The notes below the pieces were generated by a model, which ran no database searches, was not told the origin of the DNA, and worked only from the letters and a program-made list of their open reading frames with translations. Made by a program: the position numbers and the translations under genes. 34,693 nt of DNA, taken from contig NZ_BBOX01000304.1 in assembly GCF_001553455.1 (NCBI RefSeq), positions 1 to 34,693 of the forward strand, read 5' to 3'. How positions within the stretch are numbered: the stretch's first letter is position 1; the number at the start of each line of letters is the position of its first letter. Shown in pieces: positions 24,268-33,118 of this stretch. The stretch comes from Streptomyces hygroscopicus subsp. hygroscopicus. GTDB lineage: Bacteria > Actinomycetota > Actinomycetes > Streptomycetales > Streptomycetaceae.

Positions 24268-24430
24268 GGCGGGGCGGCCGGCGTGGGCGGGCACGGCCCG
24301 GGCCGGGCGGCTCGGGCGGGCGCGACGCGGGCTGGCCAGTTCGGGCCGGGCGACTCCGGCAGCGCGACTGGCGCGGGCACGACTCGGCGGACCGGGCGGC
24401 TCGGGCGGGCACGGCTCAGGTTGGGCGGCT
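24268..24430. repeat. Degenerate GC-rich repeats between the Ada/AlkA and Trypco1 genes
   Basis: The 407-bp divergent gap 24182-24588 holds imperfect copies of a GGGCGGGC-ACG-GC theme. The clearest is CCGGGCGGCTCGGGCGGGC at 24303-24321 and again at 24392-24410. No clear promoter motif is visible for either gene and no other gene is seen. Confidence 0.55.
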
Positions 24431-24588
24431 GGCGCGGGAATCGTCTCGCTGCTCAGTTGCGCCGAAGGCGCGCGAGACGAAACCCGCACCCGCCCAACGG
24501 CCCCCGCCCCGTTCCCCACTCCCCCGTCCACGCCGGATGTTGCCGCGAAAGGGGAGACCAGCGGCTTGCGGATCGGCATCATGGGGGC

Positions 24589-25029
24589 GTGACGGACTAC
24601 GCCGAATTCGCGCTCCCCGATGGCACCCCCGTACGCCTGGAGCTGACCCCGGTCGGAATCGCTCCCGCCTCCGCCTCCGTCCCCGGCCACGGCCACGGCG
24701 ACCGCGACCGCGATGGCCACGACGACGGGAAGCGGCAGGGGCCCCCGATGCCCGGGGGGATCGGGGGTGTGACCCCCGTGGGCCGGGTGCCGCGAGCCGC
24801 CGCGGCGCTGGCCGTCGACGGCTTGCAGGCCGTACTGCGGCCGCTGGGACCGCTGTTGCAGGAGGTGCACAACTCCGTGACCACCGCGGCGAATCCGCCC
24901 GATGAGGTCCAGGTGCAGTTCGGGGTGCAGATCGGGCAGGACCTCAAGCTCGGCATCGTCGGGGCCAACGGCCAGGCGAGCATGACGATCTCGGCCACCT
25001 GGCAGCTGTCGGGTGCCGGTACGGCCTGA
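24589..25029 (+). CDS. Trypco1 (trypsin-co-occurring domain 1, CU044_2847-like) protein
   Basis: Small protein of 146 residues of the family named for occurring beside trypsin-like proteases in actinobacterial conflict-type gene clusters; molecular role unknown. The N-terminal strand pair (DYAEFALPDGTPVRLELTPV), a Gly/His/Asp-rich linker (about 32-60: GHGHGDRDRDGHDD), a helical part (LQAVLRPLGPLLQEVHNSV) and the C-terminal VQFGVQIGQDLKLGIVGANG with ASMTISATWQL are typical. The start is GTG 24589 (the ATG just upstream is out of frame). A protease reading frame begins 3 nt after its stop, which supports the assignment. Confidence 0.82.
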   Translation: MTDYAEFALPDGTPVRLELTPVGIAPASASVPGHGHGDRDRDGHDDGKRQGPPMPGGIGGVTPVGRVPRAAAALAVDGLQAVLRPLGPLLQEVHNSVTTAANPPDEVQVQFGVQIGQDLKLGIVGANGQASMTISATWQLSGAGTA

Positions 25030-25032
25030 CCG

Positions 25033-25150
25033 ATGGAGGGGTTCCGCCCCGTCCCGCCCGCCGGACAGCGCCCGGCCACGGTCTCGGTCCTGAGCCGGCT
25101 GGACCACGAGGCGGTCGGCTCCGGCGTACTGCTGCCCCGTGACCGCTTCC
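25033..25150 (+). pseudogene. N-terminal fragment of a trypsin-like serine protease
   Basis: Starts at ATG 25033, 3 nt after the Trypco1 stop. It reads about 38 residues resembling the first strands of a trypsin-like protease (ATVSVLSRLDHEAVGSGVLL). In intact relatives the strand is followed by a CAHV catalytic His. Here the frame runs instead into proline-rich out-of-frame sequence near 25140, and no His/Asp/Ser triad follows. The gene has lost nearly all of its body. Confidence 0.6.
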
Positions 25151-25178
25151 CGACCCGCCCGCCCCGCCCGCCCCGCGC

Positions 25179-25582
25179 GACACGCTGCACCGCTGGACCA
25201 CGGCGGTCGCCGTCCGCCTCGGGGTCCACCGGGCGGCCCTGGCGGAGCGCTGGGCGGACGCCCACGACGGCGGCCCGGTTCCCGCGCCGTACGGGCGGTC
25301 GCGGGCGCCCCGCCGCGCCGCCTGCCCGAGGCGGTGCGCGCCTACCGTGCCAGCGCCCTCGGCTGCCCCCGGACCTTCCCGGGGCGGCCGGTGCTGGCCT
25401 GGGCCGACGCCGGCCTGGCCCACTTCCGGACCCGCTGCCGCGGTGTGGTCGTCGTGCCGTTCGACAAGCGTCTGGCGACCGGCGCGGAGGTGGACCTGAC
25501 CATGATGCGGACGCGAACCCACGAGGCGTACGTCACCTTCGCGGCGCTGGTCGCGGAGGGTTTCCCCGACGTCAGAGGCTGA
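25179..25582 (+). pseudogene. C-terminal remnant of a MinD/ParA-like protein with a frameshift
   Basis: Two coding-like segments lie in different frames: 25179-about 25320 (DTLHRWTTAVAVRLGVHRAA and AERWADAHDGGPVPAPYG) and about 25325-25582 (EAVRAYRASALGCPRTFPGR, then VVVVPFDKRLATGAEVDL and MMRTRTHEAYVTFAALVAEG). The second part resembles what I recall of the C-terminus of actinobacterial MinD-like P-loop proteins (VPxDxxLAxGAEVDL-x5-RTRxAY). The P-loop half is absent. Together with the protease stub this looks like an internal deletion that joined two genes. Confidence 0.5.
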
Positions 25583-25648
25583 TTCCCGGCTCCGCGGGCC
25601 GGGGGGAGGCGGCTCACGGCGGGGACTGGACGGCCTATCCTCTAGGCC

Positions 25649-26584
25649 ATGTCGTCCGCCGATTTGATCCGCATCGTCTCCCGTTCCTCCCCCATGGCCC
25701 TCGCCCAGGTCGAACGGGTCCGCACCGAGCTGGCCGCGCTGCGGCCGGGTATCCGCACCGAGGTCGTACCGGTCACCACCTCCGGCGACCGGTGGATGGG
25801 CGATCTGTCGAAGCTCGGCGGGAAGGGGGCGTTCACCAAGGAGGTGGACGCCGCGCTGCTGGCGGGCGAGGCGGATCTCGCGGTGCACTGCATCAAGGAC
25901 GTGCCCGCCGACCGTCCGCTGCCCGCGGGCACGGTCTTCGCCGCGTACCTCAAGCGGGACGACATCCGCGACGCCGTGATCCACCCCGGCGGGCTGACCC
26001 TGGACGAGATGCCCGAGGGGACCCGGATCGGCACCTCCTCGGTCCGGCGCGTCGCCCAGCTGGCCAACACCCACCCGCATGTGGAGTGTGTGCCGATGCG
26101 CGGCAACGCCAATCGCCGGATGGAGAAGCTGGACGCGGGCGAATGCGACGCGCTGATGCTGGCGGTCTCCGGGCTGGAGCGGATCGGCCGTACGGACCGG
26201 ATCAGCGAGATCCTGCCCGTGGAGACGATGTGCCCGCCGATCGGGGCCGGGGTGCTGGGGCTGCAGTGCCGGGAGGACGACACCGAGACCATCGAGGCCG
26301 TAGCCGGACTCGGCGACACCGACGCCTGGAAGGAGATCACCGCGGAGCGGATGCTGCTGCACGTGCTGCAGGGGCACTGCAACTCCCCCATCGCGGGATA
26401 CGCCAAGGCGGAGCGCGACGGCCGGCTCTCGCTGCGCGCCCGGGTCTTCAGCCCGGACGGCAAGACGGTGCTGGACGCCCATGAGTGGGCGGGCCCGCTG
26501 GACCCGGCCACCCTGGGGACGTCGGTGGCGGTGGCGCTGCTGCGGCAGGGCGCCCGCGAGGTCATCGACACCATTCCGCACTGA
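25649..26584 (+). CDS. hemC: Hydroxymethylbilane synthase (porphobilinogen deaminase), probable second copy
   Basis: Polymerises four porphobilinogens to hydroxymethylbilane in tetrapyrrole synthesis. The 311 residues contain IRIVSRSSPMALAQ, TSGDRWMGDLSKLGGKGAFT, KDVP (Asp of the active site), GTSSVRRVAQL, MRGNANRRMEKLD and the dipyrromethane-anchor Cys244 in GHCNSPIAG. Small departures from the classical sequence (IVSRSS for IGTRxS, CIKDVP for HSMKDVP, ANRR for VxTR) suggest a divergent paralogue; no other hem gene is near. Probably leaderless: TATCCT (25636-25641) is 7 nt before ATG 25649. A B12 link to the mutase in this window is conceivable but unproven. Confidence 0.93.
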   Translation: MSSADLIRIVSRSSPMALAQVERVRTELAALRPGIRTEVVPVTTSGDRWMGDLSKLGGKGAFTKEVDAALLAGEADLAVHCIKDVPADRPLPAGTVFAAYLKRDDIRDAVIHPGGLTLDEMPEGTRIGTSSVRRVAQLANTHPHVECVPMRGNANRRMEKLDAGECDALMLAVSGLERIGRTDRISEILPVETMCPPIGAGVLGLQCREDDTETIEAVAGLGDTDAWKEITAERMLLHVLQGHCNSPIAGYAKAERDGRLSLRARVFSPDGKTVLDAHEWAGPLDPATLGTSVAVALLRQGAREVIDTIPH

Positions 26585-26595
26585 TCCCCGCTCCG

Positions 26596-26715
26596 GGTCG
26601 CGCTCCGGACCCCCGGCTCTGCGGGCCGGTTCGGACCCCAGCTCTCCGGGCCTGCCCGGGCCGCGGCGCTCCGGACCTGTCCGGGCCGCGGCGCTCCGGG
26701 CCGGTCCGGCCCCCG
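26596..26715. repeat. Short GC-rich repeats between convergent genes
   Basis: Repeats of a CTGTCCGGGCCGCGGCGCTC-type unit of about 25 bp (for example from 26652 and from 26677) fill the gap between the hemC stop and the end of the FAD oxidoreductase gene. They can fold into strong GC hairpins and may act as a shared terminator. No gene is seen. Confidence 0.55.
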
Positions 26716-26719
26716 GGCC

Positions 26720-28132
26720 CTACCGCGCCAGCAGCCTCCGCCACACCGCCCGCGCCGCATGGTGCCCGGACATCCCGTGCACCCCGGGCCCCGGCGGAGT
26801 GGCGGAGGAGCACAGGAAGACCGCCGGGTGGGCGGTGGCATACGGGACGCGGGCGAACTTGGGCCGGATGACCGTCTGGAGGCCCTCGAAGGCGCCGCAG
26901 CCGATGTCGCCGTCGATGTAGTTGGCGTTGCGCGCGGCGAGTTCGGGCGGTCCGGCCACCGCGCGGGCGAGGACCAGATCGCGGAAGCCGGGGGCGAAGC
27001 GCTCTATCTGACGCTCGATCACCTCCGTGGCGTCGCCCTGCCATCCACTGGGCACGTGGCCGTAGGCCCAGAAGGTGTGCTTGCCCTCCGGGGCGCGGGA
27101 GGGGTCGAAAAGCGTCGGCTGGCTGGTGATCAGGAACGGTACGGAGGGATCGCGCCCCTCGACGGCGGCCCGCAGTGCCGCGCCGATCTCACCGGAGGTG
27201 GGGCCGATGTGGATGCTGCCCGCACGCCGGGCGTCGGGCGCGGTCCAGGGCACCGGGGCGGACAGCGCGTAGTCGATTTTGAAGGCGGCGGCCCCGTAGC
27301 GGTAGCGGCGGTAGGCGTTGCCGAGACCGGCGATACGGGCCAGGGCGCGCGGTGAGGTGTCGAAGATGTACGCGCGGGCGGGCGGCAGTTCATCGAGCCG
27401 CTTGACCTCGGTGCCGACGTGGATGGTCCCACCGTGTTCGCGCAGATACGCCCCCAGCGCGTCCACGATCGACTGGGAGCCGCCGCGCGGAATCGGCCAG
27501 CCGACCTCATGGGCCGCCAGGGCGAACATCAGGGCGGGGCCGCCGGTGCCGACCGCGCTGGGCGGCGCGATGGCGTGCCCGGACAGCCCGGCGAACAGGG
27601 CACGCGCCTTCTCGTCGCGGAAGCGGAGCGGCCCGGCGAGCAGCGCGGCGGGCTGGATCGCGTGCAGTCCGAAGCGGGCCCAGGTGACCGGGTCGCGCGG
27701 CACCCCGTTCCAGTGGGTGCGCAGCATGTCGGGGGCGAGGGTGGCCCAGGTGCCGAGGTAGGGCGCGATGAGCCGGCGGTAGGTACCGGCGTCGCGCGGG
27801 CCGAGCGACCTGGCCGTCTCGCCGACCGAGCGGGCCAGCACCGCGGCCGTGCCGTCCGGGAAGGGGTGGGCGAGCGGCAGTTCGGGGTGGAGCCACTCCA
27901 GTCCGTGCCGGGCCAGCGGCATCCGGGCGAAGGCCGGGGAGCCGATGGCGAGGGGGTGCACGGCGGAGCAGGAGTCGTGCCGGAAGCCGGGGAGGGTGAG
28001 CTCCTCGGTGCGCGCGCCCCCGCCGATGGTGTCCGCGGCCTCGAAGACCTCCACCGCGCAGCCGCGGCGGGCGAGTTCCACGGCCGCGGTCAGCCCGTTC
28101 GGCCCGGCACCCACCACTACCGCGTCGAGCAT
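26720..28132 (-). CDS. CrtI/phytoene-dehydrogenase-like NAD(P)/FAD oxidoreductase
   Basis: FAD-dependent amine/desaturase-fold enzyme of 470 residues, substrate unknown. The dinucleotide-binding motif VVVGAGPNGLTAAVELARRG (about 5-24) is followed by the acidic ribose-binding Glu (VEVFEA) and IGGGARTEE. The middle region includes IPRGGSQSIVDALGAYL, a family marker. The C-terminal FAD-binding stretch is VFLCSSATPPGPGVHGMSGH. ATG 28132 directly precedes the Rossmann strand; GTG 28141 is possible. Carotenoid genes are absent nearby, so it is probably one of the many uncharacterised relatives. The phosphatase gene lies 43 bp upstream on the same strand. Confidence 0.9.
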   Translation of the reverse strand: MLDAVVVGAGPNGLTAAVELARRGCAVEVFEAADTIGGGARTEELTLPGFRHDSCSAVHPLAIGSPAFARMPLARHGLEWLHPELPLAHPFPDGTAAVLARSVGETARSLGPRDAGTYRRLIAPYLGTWATLAPDMLRTHWNGVPRDPVTWARFGLHAIQPAALLAGPLRFRDEKARALFAGLSGHAIAPPSAVGTGGPALMFALAAHEVGWPIPRGGSQSIVDALGAYLREHGGTIHVGTEVKRLDELPPARAYIFDTSPRALARIAGLGNAYRRYRYGAAAFKIDYALSAPVPWTAPDARRAGSIHIGPTSGEIGAALRAAVEGRDPSVPFLITSQPTLFDPSRAPEGKHTFWAYGHVPSGWQGDATEVIERQIERFAPGFRDLVLARAVAGPPELAARNANYIDGDIGCGAFEGLQTVIRPKFARVPYATAHPAVFLCSSATPPGPGVHGMSGHHAARAVWRRLLAR

Positions 28133-28175
28133 GGACGGCACGTCGGCCCCCGTTCGTGAGGAATCAGTGGAACGA

Positions 28176-29003
28176 TCAGCCGGCGGCGGCCAGCAGGCCC
28201 AGGATATGCCGAACGGTCGCCTCGTCCCTGGCCGCCGTGAAAGGAAGGGCATTGCCCCCGGCGATCCGGAACGGCTCGCCGCCGAGCGTGGCGTGCGCCC
28301 CGCCCGCCTCGCCGACCAGCAGCAGCCCGGCGGCGTGGTCCCAGACGTTCTCCCAGGTGAAGGCGGTCGCGTCGAGCAGCCCCCGGGCCACGTTCAGATA
28401 TTCCAGACCGGCCGAACCGCAGGGCCGCGCCGCAACTCCCGGCGCCCGCAGGCCCGCGAGGGCGCGCTTCTCGGCGTCGGTGGTGAAGTCGAAGTGGGAG
28501 ATGGCGACATGGAGGTCGGCTCCGCGCTCCGGGGAGCCGCTGTGGATCCGCTCGCCGCCCAGCCATGCGCCCTGCCCACGGCGGGCTATGGCCATGTGGC
28601 CGAGCACCGGGGCGTAGGTCCAGGAGGCGAGGAGTTCCCCGTGGTGCGCGAGGGTCACCAGGGTCGCGAAGCCGGGGTCGCCGTGGACGAACTGGCGGGT
28701 GCCGTCGACCGGGTCCACGATCCATACCGGCGCGTCGCCGCCGAGGGCGGTGAGCATGGAGGGGTCGGCGTGCACCCCCTCCTCGCCCACCACCACGGAG
28801 CCGGGCAGCAGCTTGGTGAGGGAGGCGGTCAGATGCTCCTCGGCCTGCCGGTCGGCGGTGGTCACCAGGTCGTGCGGGCCCTTCTTCTCGACGATCTCAT
28901 GGGCGGCGAGCTGCCGGTACCGCGGCATGACCTCGTCGGCGACCGCGGTGCGGACCGCCTCCTCCACCGCGCCGAGACCACCGGCGAGAAATTCTTCGAT
29001 CAT
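28176..29003 (-). CDS. Inositol-monophosphatase-family phosphatase
   Basis: Mg-dependent phosphomonoesterase of 275 residues. Metal-ligand motifs are VGEEG (Glu74-Glu75), DPVDGT (Asp97 and Asp100) and WDHAAG (Trp220-Asp221), in the order expected for the Li-sensitive phosphatase superfamily. The substrate could be inositol phosphate, histidinol phosphate or a nucleotide derivative, and sequence alone does not decide. ATG 29003 starts at a typical N-terminal helix. Probably cotranscribed with the downstream FAD oxidoreductase gene. Confidence 0.92.
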   Translation of the reverse strand: MIEEFLAGGLGAVEEAVRTAVADEVMPRYRQLAAHEIVEKKGPHDLVTTADRQAEEHLTASLTKLLPGSVVVGEEGVHADPSMLTALGGDAPVWIVDPVDGTRQFVHGDPGFATLVTLAHHGELLASWTYAPVLGHMAIARRGQGAWLGGERIHSGSPERGADLHVAISHFDFTTDAEKRALAGLRAPGVAARPCGSAGLEYLNVARGLLDATAFTWENVWDHAAGLLLVGEAGGAHATLGGEPFRIAGGNALPFTAARDEATVRHILGLLAAAG

Positions 29004-29165
29004 GCGCTCATCGAATCACGCCTCCGCGACGGCCGGTGGCGCGGTGGCTGCCGGACGGTGTCCCCGAGGTGAACGCATCGCCGTGCGGGCGGCGGCGCGG
29101 GCGGCGGGGCCCGCGCCGCGGGCCCCGCTCACGGGCGCGCACGACATGCGTTCGGCCGGTCACCG

Positions 29166-29343
29166 GGGTCCCCGGAGACCGGCCGACGGGACGCGACGGC
29201 GACCGGTCACCGAGGCGCGACGGCAACCGACCGACGGGGGCGCCACGCAACCGGTCACCGGGGCGTCACGACAACCGGTCACCGGAACGCGACAGCGACC
29301 GACCGACAGGGCGCGACAGCGACCGGCCGACGGGGGCGGCGGG
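29166..29343. repeat. Degenerate tandem array of about 24-bp units
   Basis: Plus-strand reading gives an eight-residue periodicity (RRRPVTEA, RRQPTDGG, ATQPVTGA, SRQPVTGT, RQRPTDRA, RQRPADGG), i.e. about 24-bp units around GCGACMGCGACCGRYCGAC. It fills the 343-bp gap between the phosphatase start and the end of the luciferase-like gene. It is unlikely to be expressed; 29010-29165 contains nothing else recognisable. Confidence 0.75.
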
Positions 29344-29346
29344 CGG

Positions 29347-30348
29347 TCAGCCGGTGAGTGCGGGGATGATCCGCTCGCCGTACGCGTCGATGGTGCGCTC
29401 CTTCGCGTCGTGCATCGCGTAGACGGCGAACTGGTCGACCCCCAGTGCGCGCAGCCGCTCCAGCTTCTCGATCTGCGCCTCGGCGGGACCGAGCAGGCAG
29501 AACCGGTCGACGATCTCATCGGGGACGAAGGCCGTGTCCGGGTTCCCGGCGCGGCCGTGGTGCGCGTAGTCGTACCCCTGCCGGGCCTTGATGTACGTGG
29601 TCAGGGACTCGGGGACGGCGGTGGAGTGCTCGCCGTAGCGGGAGACCAGGTCGGCGACGTGGTTGCCGACCATGCCGCCGAACCAGCGGCACTGCTCGCG
29701 GGCGTGGTCGAGGTCGTCGCCCACGTACGCGGGGGCGGCGACGCAGATGGTGATCGCGTCCGGATCGCGCCCGGCCCCGGCGGCGGCGTCGCGCACCGCC
29801 TTGACCATCCACTCGGTCAGGAAGGGGTCGGCGAGCTGCAGGATGAACCCGTCGGCCTTCTGCCCCGCCAGCGCGAGCGCCTTGGGCCCGTACGCCGCCA
29901 TCCACACCGGCAGCCTGCCGGCCTCGATCCAGGGGATGCGCACCGGGGTGCCGTCCACGACGGCCTCCCTGCCCTCCGCGAGGTCCCGGATGGCGTCGAT
30001 GGCCGCGCCGAGGCGGGCGAGGGTGTTGGGCTTGCGGCCCGCCACCCGCAGCGCGGAATCGCCGCGGCCGATGCCGCAGACGGTGCGGTTGCCGTACATC
30101 TCGTTGAGGGTGGCGAAGGTGGAGGCGGTCACCTCCCAGGTGCGGGTGCCGGGGTTGGTGACCATCGGCCCCACGATCAGCCGCTCGGTCCGGTCCAGGA
30201 TCCGGCTGTGGATGACGAACGGCTCCTGCCACAGCACGGCGGAGTCGAACGTCCAGCCGTAGCGGAAGCCGCTGTCCTCGGCCCGGCGCATCAGCTCCAC
30301 GACGGCCGACGCGGGTGGATCGGTCTGCAGGACGAGTCCGAAGTCCAT
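29347..30348 (-). CDS. Luciferase-like (LLM) flavin/F420-dependent oxidoreductase
   Basis: TIM-barrel oxidoreductase of 333 residues. Typical LLM features are the N-terminal MDFGLVLQTDPPASAVVELM strand, FRYGWTFDS, IVGPMVTNPGTRTWEVTAST, IGRGDSALRVAG and PVWMAAYGPKALALAGQKAD. By its resemblance to actinobacterial members it probably uses F420 rather than FMN. It is the last gene of the pyrimidine/hydantoin operon, 14 nt after dihydropyrimidinase, with GGGGAG before ATG 30348. Its role there is not known; it could carry out a redox step on a cyclic amide. Confidence 0.9.
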   Translation of the reverse strand: MDFGLVLQTDPPASAVVELMRRAEDSGFRYGWTFDSAVLWQEPFVIHSRILDRTERLIVGPMVTNPGTRTWEVTASTFATLNEMYGNRTVCGIGRGDSALRVAGRKPNTLARLGAAIDAIRDLAEGREAVVDGTPVRIPWIEAGRLPVWMAAYGPKALALAGQKADGFILQLADPFLTEWMVKAVRDAAAGAGRDPDAITICVAAPAYVGDDLDHAREQCRWFGGMVGNHVADLVSRYGEHSTAVPESLTTYIKARQGYDYAHHGRAGNPDTAFVPDEIVDRFCLLGPAEAQIEKLERLRALGVDQFAVYAMHDAKERTIDAYGERIIPALTG

Positions 30349-30362
30349 GCTCGCTCCCCGGC

Positions 30363-31763
30363 TCAGATGAGGTACTGACAGGTCTCGCGGGTGAGGAACC
30401 GGCCGTGCCCGGCCCGCCCGGTGTACTCCCTCCGGTCGATGACGGGAACGCCGCGCGACAGCACGGTCTCGACCTGCCCGGTGACCCGCTTGCCCTCGTA
30501 CGCCGAGTAGTCGACGTTCATGTGGTGGGTCGCGGCGGACAGGGTCTGCTGGGCCCGCGGGTCGTAGACGACGATGTCGGCGTCGGCCCCGGGCGCGATG
30601 GTGCCCTTGCGCGGATAGAGGCCGAACATCCTGGCCGGGGTGGCGCAGGCGATCTCGATCCAGCGGCGGCGGGAGATGCGGCCGTCCACCACGGCCTGGT
30701 GGAGCAGGTCCATCCGGTGCTCCACGCCCGGCATTCCGTTGGGGATCTTGGAGAAGTCGCCCCGGCCCAGCTCCTTCTGCCCGGTGAAGCAGAACGGGCA
30801 GTGGTCGGTGGAGACCACCTGGAGGTCGCCCGTCCGCAGCCCCCGCCACAGCGCGGCCTGGTGCTCGACCGGCCGCAGCGGTGTGGAGCAGACGTACTTG
30901 GCGCCCTCGAAGCCGGGTTCGGCGAGGTTGTCGGCGGACAGGAACAGATACTGCGGACAGGTCTCACCGAACACCGGAAGCCCCAGGTCACGGGCGCGGG
31001 CCAGCTCCGCGACGGCCTCCTTCGCCGACACGTGGACGACATACAGCGGGGCGCCCGCCACCCGGGCGAGCTGGATGGCGCGATGGGTCGCCTCCGACTC
31101 CAGCAGCGCCTTGCGGACCTCGCCGTGGTGGCGGGGGTCGGTTCTGCCCTCGGCCAGGGCCTGTTCCACCAGCACGTCGATGGCGATGCCGTTCTCGGCG
31201 TGCATCATGATCAGCCCGCCGTTGACGGAGGCGCGCTGCATGGCCCGCAGGATCTTCCCGTCGTCGCTGTAGAAGACCCCCGGATAGGCCATGAACAGCT
31301 TGAAGCTGGTCACGCCCTCGTCCACCAGCAGGTCCATCTCCTTGAGCGAGCTGTCGTTCACATCGGAGAGGATCATGTGGAAGCCGTAGTCGATGGCGCA
31401 GTTGCCGCTCGCCTTGAGGTGCCAGGCGTCCAGCCCCTCGCGCAGGGCGTGGCCCTGCGACTGGACGGCGAAGTCCACGATGGTGGTGGTGCCGCCCCAG
31501 GCCGCCGCCCGGGTGCCGGTCTCGAAGGTGTCGGAGGCGAAGGTGCCGCCGAACGGCATCTCCATATGGGTGTGTCCGTCGACCCCGCCCGGGATGACGT
31601 ACTTGCCGGTGGCGTCGATCGTGCGGTCGGCGGTCCAGCCCCGGGCGCATTCGCTGCCGGACGCGGCGAGGGCGGCGACCTTCCCGTCCTCGACCAGCAC
31701 ATCGGCGGCGGTCTCCTCGGCGGCGGTGACCACCAGTCCGCCGCGGATCACGGTACGGGACAT
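30363..31763 (-). CDS. hydA: Dihydropyrimidinase (D-hydantoinase)
   Basis: Zinc amidohydrolase of 466 residues opening the ring of dihydrouracil, dihydrothymine or hydantoins. Binuclear metal ligands are all visible: His64 and His66 (DGHTHME), the carboxylatable Lys155 (SFKLFMAYPG), His188 (MMHAENG), His244 (VVHVSA) and Asp320 (STDHCPF). TPLRPVEHQ and YPRKGTIAPGADADIVVYDP are typical of this enzyme group. ATG 31763 shares one base with the stop of the aminotransferase gene (TGATG), so translation is coupled. Confidence 0.95.
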   Translation of the reverse strand: MSRTVIRGGLVVTAAEETAADVLVEDGKVAALAASGSECARGWTADRTIDATGKYVIPGGVDGHTHMEMPFGGTFASDTFETGTRAAAWGGTTTIVDFAVQSQGHALREGLDAWHLKASGNCAIDYGFHMILSDVNDSSLKEMDLLVDEGVTSFKLFMAYPGVFYSDDGKILRAMQRASVNGGLIMMHAENGIAIDVLVEQALAEGRTDPRHHGEVRKALLESEATHRAIQLARVAGAPLYVVHVSAKEAVAELARARDLGLPVFGETCPQYLFLSADNLAEPGFEGAKYVCSTPLRPVEHQAALWRGLRTGDLQVVSTDHCPFCFTGQKELGRGDFSKIPNGMPGVEHRMDLLHQAVVDGRISRRRWIEIACATPARMFGLYPRKGTIAPGADADIVVYDPRAQQTLSAATHHMNVDYSAYEGKRVTGQVETVLSRGVPVIDRREYTGRAGHGRFLTRETCQYLI

Positions 31764-33118
31764 CAGCTCGCGCTCCTTCCGGACCGGGCGCTCCTCAGCG
31801 CCGCCTCGAGGATCGCCGCGCCCTCCTCCGCCTCGGCGACGGTGAGGCTGAGCGGCGGGGCGATGCGCAGCACGCTGCTGTTGTGCCCGCCGCCCTTGCC
31901 GATGAGCAGCCCGCCCTCCCGGGCGGCCTCCAACACGGCGGCCGCGCCCTCGGGGGACGGACGGCCGGTGACCGGTTCGACCAGCTCGACACCGATCATC
32001 AGCCCCCGGCCACGGACCTCGCGCACGGTGTCCAGACCGGCGCAGGCGGCGCGCAGCCGCTCGATCAGCAGCCCGCCGACCCGGCGCGCGTTGCCCTGGA
32101 GGTCGTGTTCGACCAGGTGGTTGAGGTTGGCCAGACCGGCGGCCATGGTGATGGGGCTGCCGCCGAAGGTGGAGATCGAGTTGGCGTCCAGGCAGTTCAT
32201 GACCGGGGCGGAGGCGACGACACCGCCGATCGACATGCCGTTGCCGATGCCCTTGGCGAAGGTGAGGATGTCCGGCGGCCCGGAACCGTCGTGTGCCTGC
32301 CAGCCCCAGAAGTGGTCGCCGGTGCGGCCCCAGCCGGTCTGCACCTCATCGGTGATCCACAGGATGCCGTGCCGGGCGAGCACCTCGCGGAAGGCGGCGA
32401 ACAGCCCGTCGGGCGGGGAGGTGAAGCCGCCGACGCCCTGGACCGGCTCGGCGATCAGCGCGGCGACATTGCCGTGCGCCTGGCCGAGGACGTCCTCGAG
32501 GTCGGCCACGCACGCCTTGATGAACTCGCCGTCGGACAGCCCGGCGAACGGGCCCTTGGTGCGCACCGCGCCGTGTACGTACAGCGTCTGCAGCGGGGAC
32601 AGGCTGGTGGGCGACCAGCCCCGGTTGCCGGTGATGCCGACGGTTGAGAAGGAGCGGCCGTGGTAGCTGTTGCGCATCGCCAGGATCTGGTTGGAGCGGC
32701 GGTAGGTGGTGGCGAGCAGCAGGGCCGCGTCATTGGCCTCGGTGCCGGAGGTGGTGAAGAAGACCCGCGCGTCCGGGATGCCGGACAGCGCCGCGATCCG
32801 CTCGGCCAGGTCGACCATGGGGCGGTCGAGGTAGAGCGTGGAGGTGTGCAGGATGCGGCCCGCCTGCTCGCTGATCGCCTTGGCGACCTCGGGCAGGGCG
32901 TGCGCGGTCATGGTGGTGAGGATGCCGCCGAAGAAGTCCAGGTAGCGGTTGCCCTCGGCGTCCCAGACGTGGCGTCCCTCGCCGTGGGTGATCTCGATGG
33001 GGCGCTGGTAGTAGACGGCGAGCCAGTCGGGCAGGACGGCCCGGTGCCGGGCGTACAGGGCCGCGTGGGGGCCGGTGGCCGCATCGGTCCCGGTGCCGTG
33101 GGTGACGTCGTCGCTCAT
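31763..33118 (-). CDS. Class-III PLP aminotransferase (omega-amino acid/beta-alanine type)
   Basis: PLP enzyme of 451 residues. Cofactor motifs are TSGTEAND (about 123-130), NSYHGRSFST, ITDEVQTGWGRTG (Asp257, Gln260) and the Schiff-base Lys289 in ILTFAKGIGNG, followed by STFGGSPITMAAGLANL. In the operon it would transaminate beta-alanine or 3-aminoisobutyrate released by the upstream beta-ureidopropionase candidate. It resembles the AGXT2-like group. ATG 33118 overlaps the nitrilase stop (ATGA); the reading frame remains open further upstream but only over the nitrilase gene. Confidence 0.94.
   Translation of the reverse strand: MSDDVTHGTGTDAATGPHAALYARHRAVLPDWLAVYYQRPIEITHGEGRHVWDAEGNRYLDFFGGILTTMTAHALPEVAKAISEQAGRILHTSTLYLDRPMVDLAERIAALSGIPDARVFFTTSGTEANDAALLLATTYRRSNQILAMRNSYHGRSFSTVGITGNRGWSPTSLSPLQTLYVHGAVRTKGPFAGLSDGEFIKACVADLEDVLGQAHGNVAALIAEPVQGVGGFTSPPDGLFAAFREVLARHGILWITDEVQTGWGRTGDHFWGWQAHDGSGPPDILTFAKGIGNGMSIGGVVASAPVMNCLDANSISTFGGSPITMAAGLANLNHLVEHDLQGNARRVGGLLIERLRAACAGLDTVREVRGRGLMIGVELVEPVTGRPSPEGAAAVLEAAREGGLLIGKGGGHNSSVLRIAPPLSLTVAEAEEGAAILEAALRSARSGRSAS

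Noticed and set aside
30315..32666. 783-codon plus-strand frame opposite the dihydropyrimidinase and aminotransferase genes
   Set aside because: The opposite strand carries complete catalytic motifs of two enzymes; this frame is a shadow.
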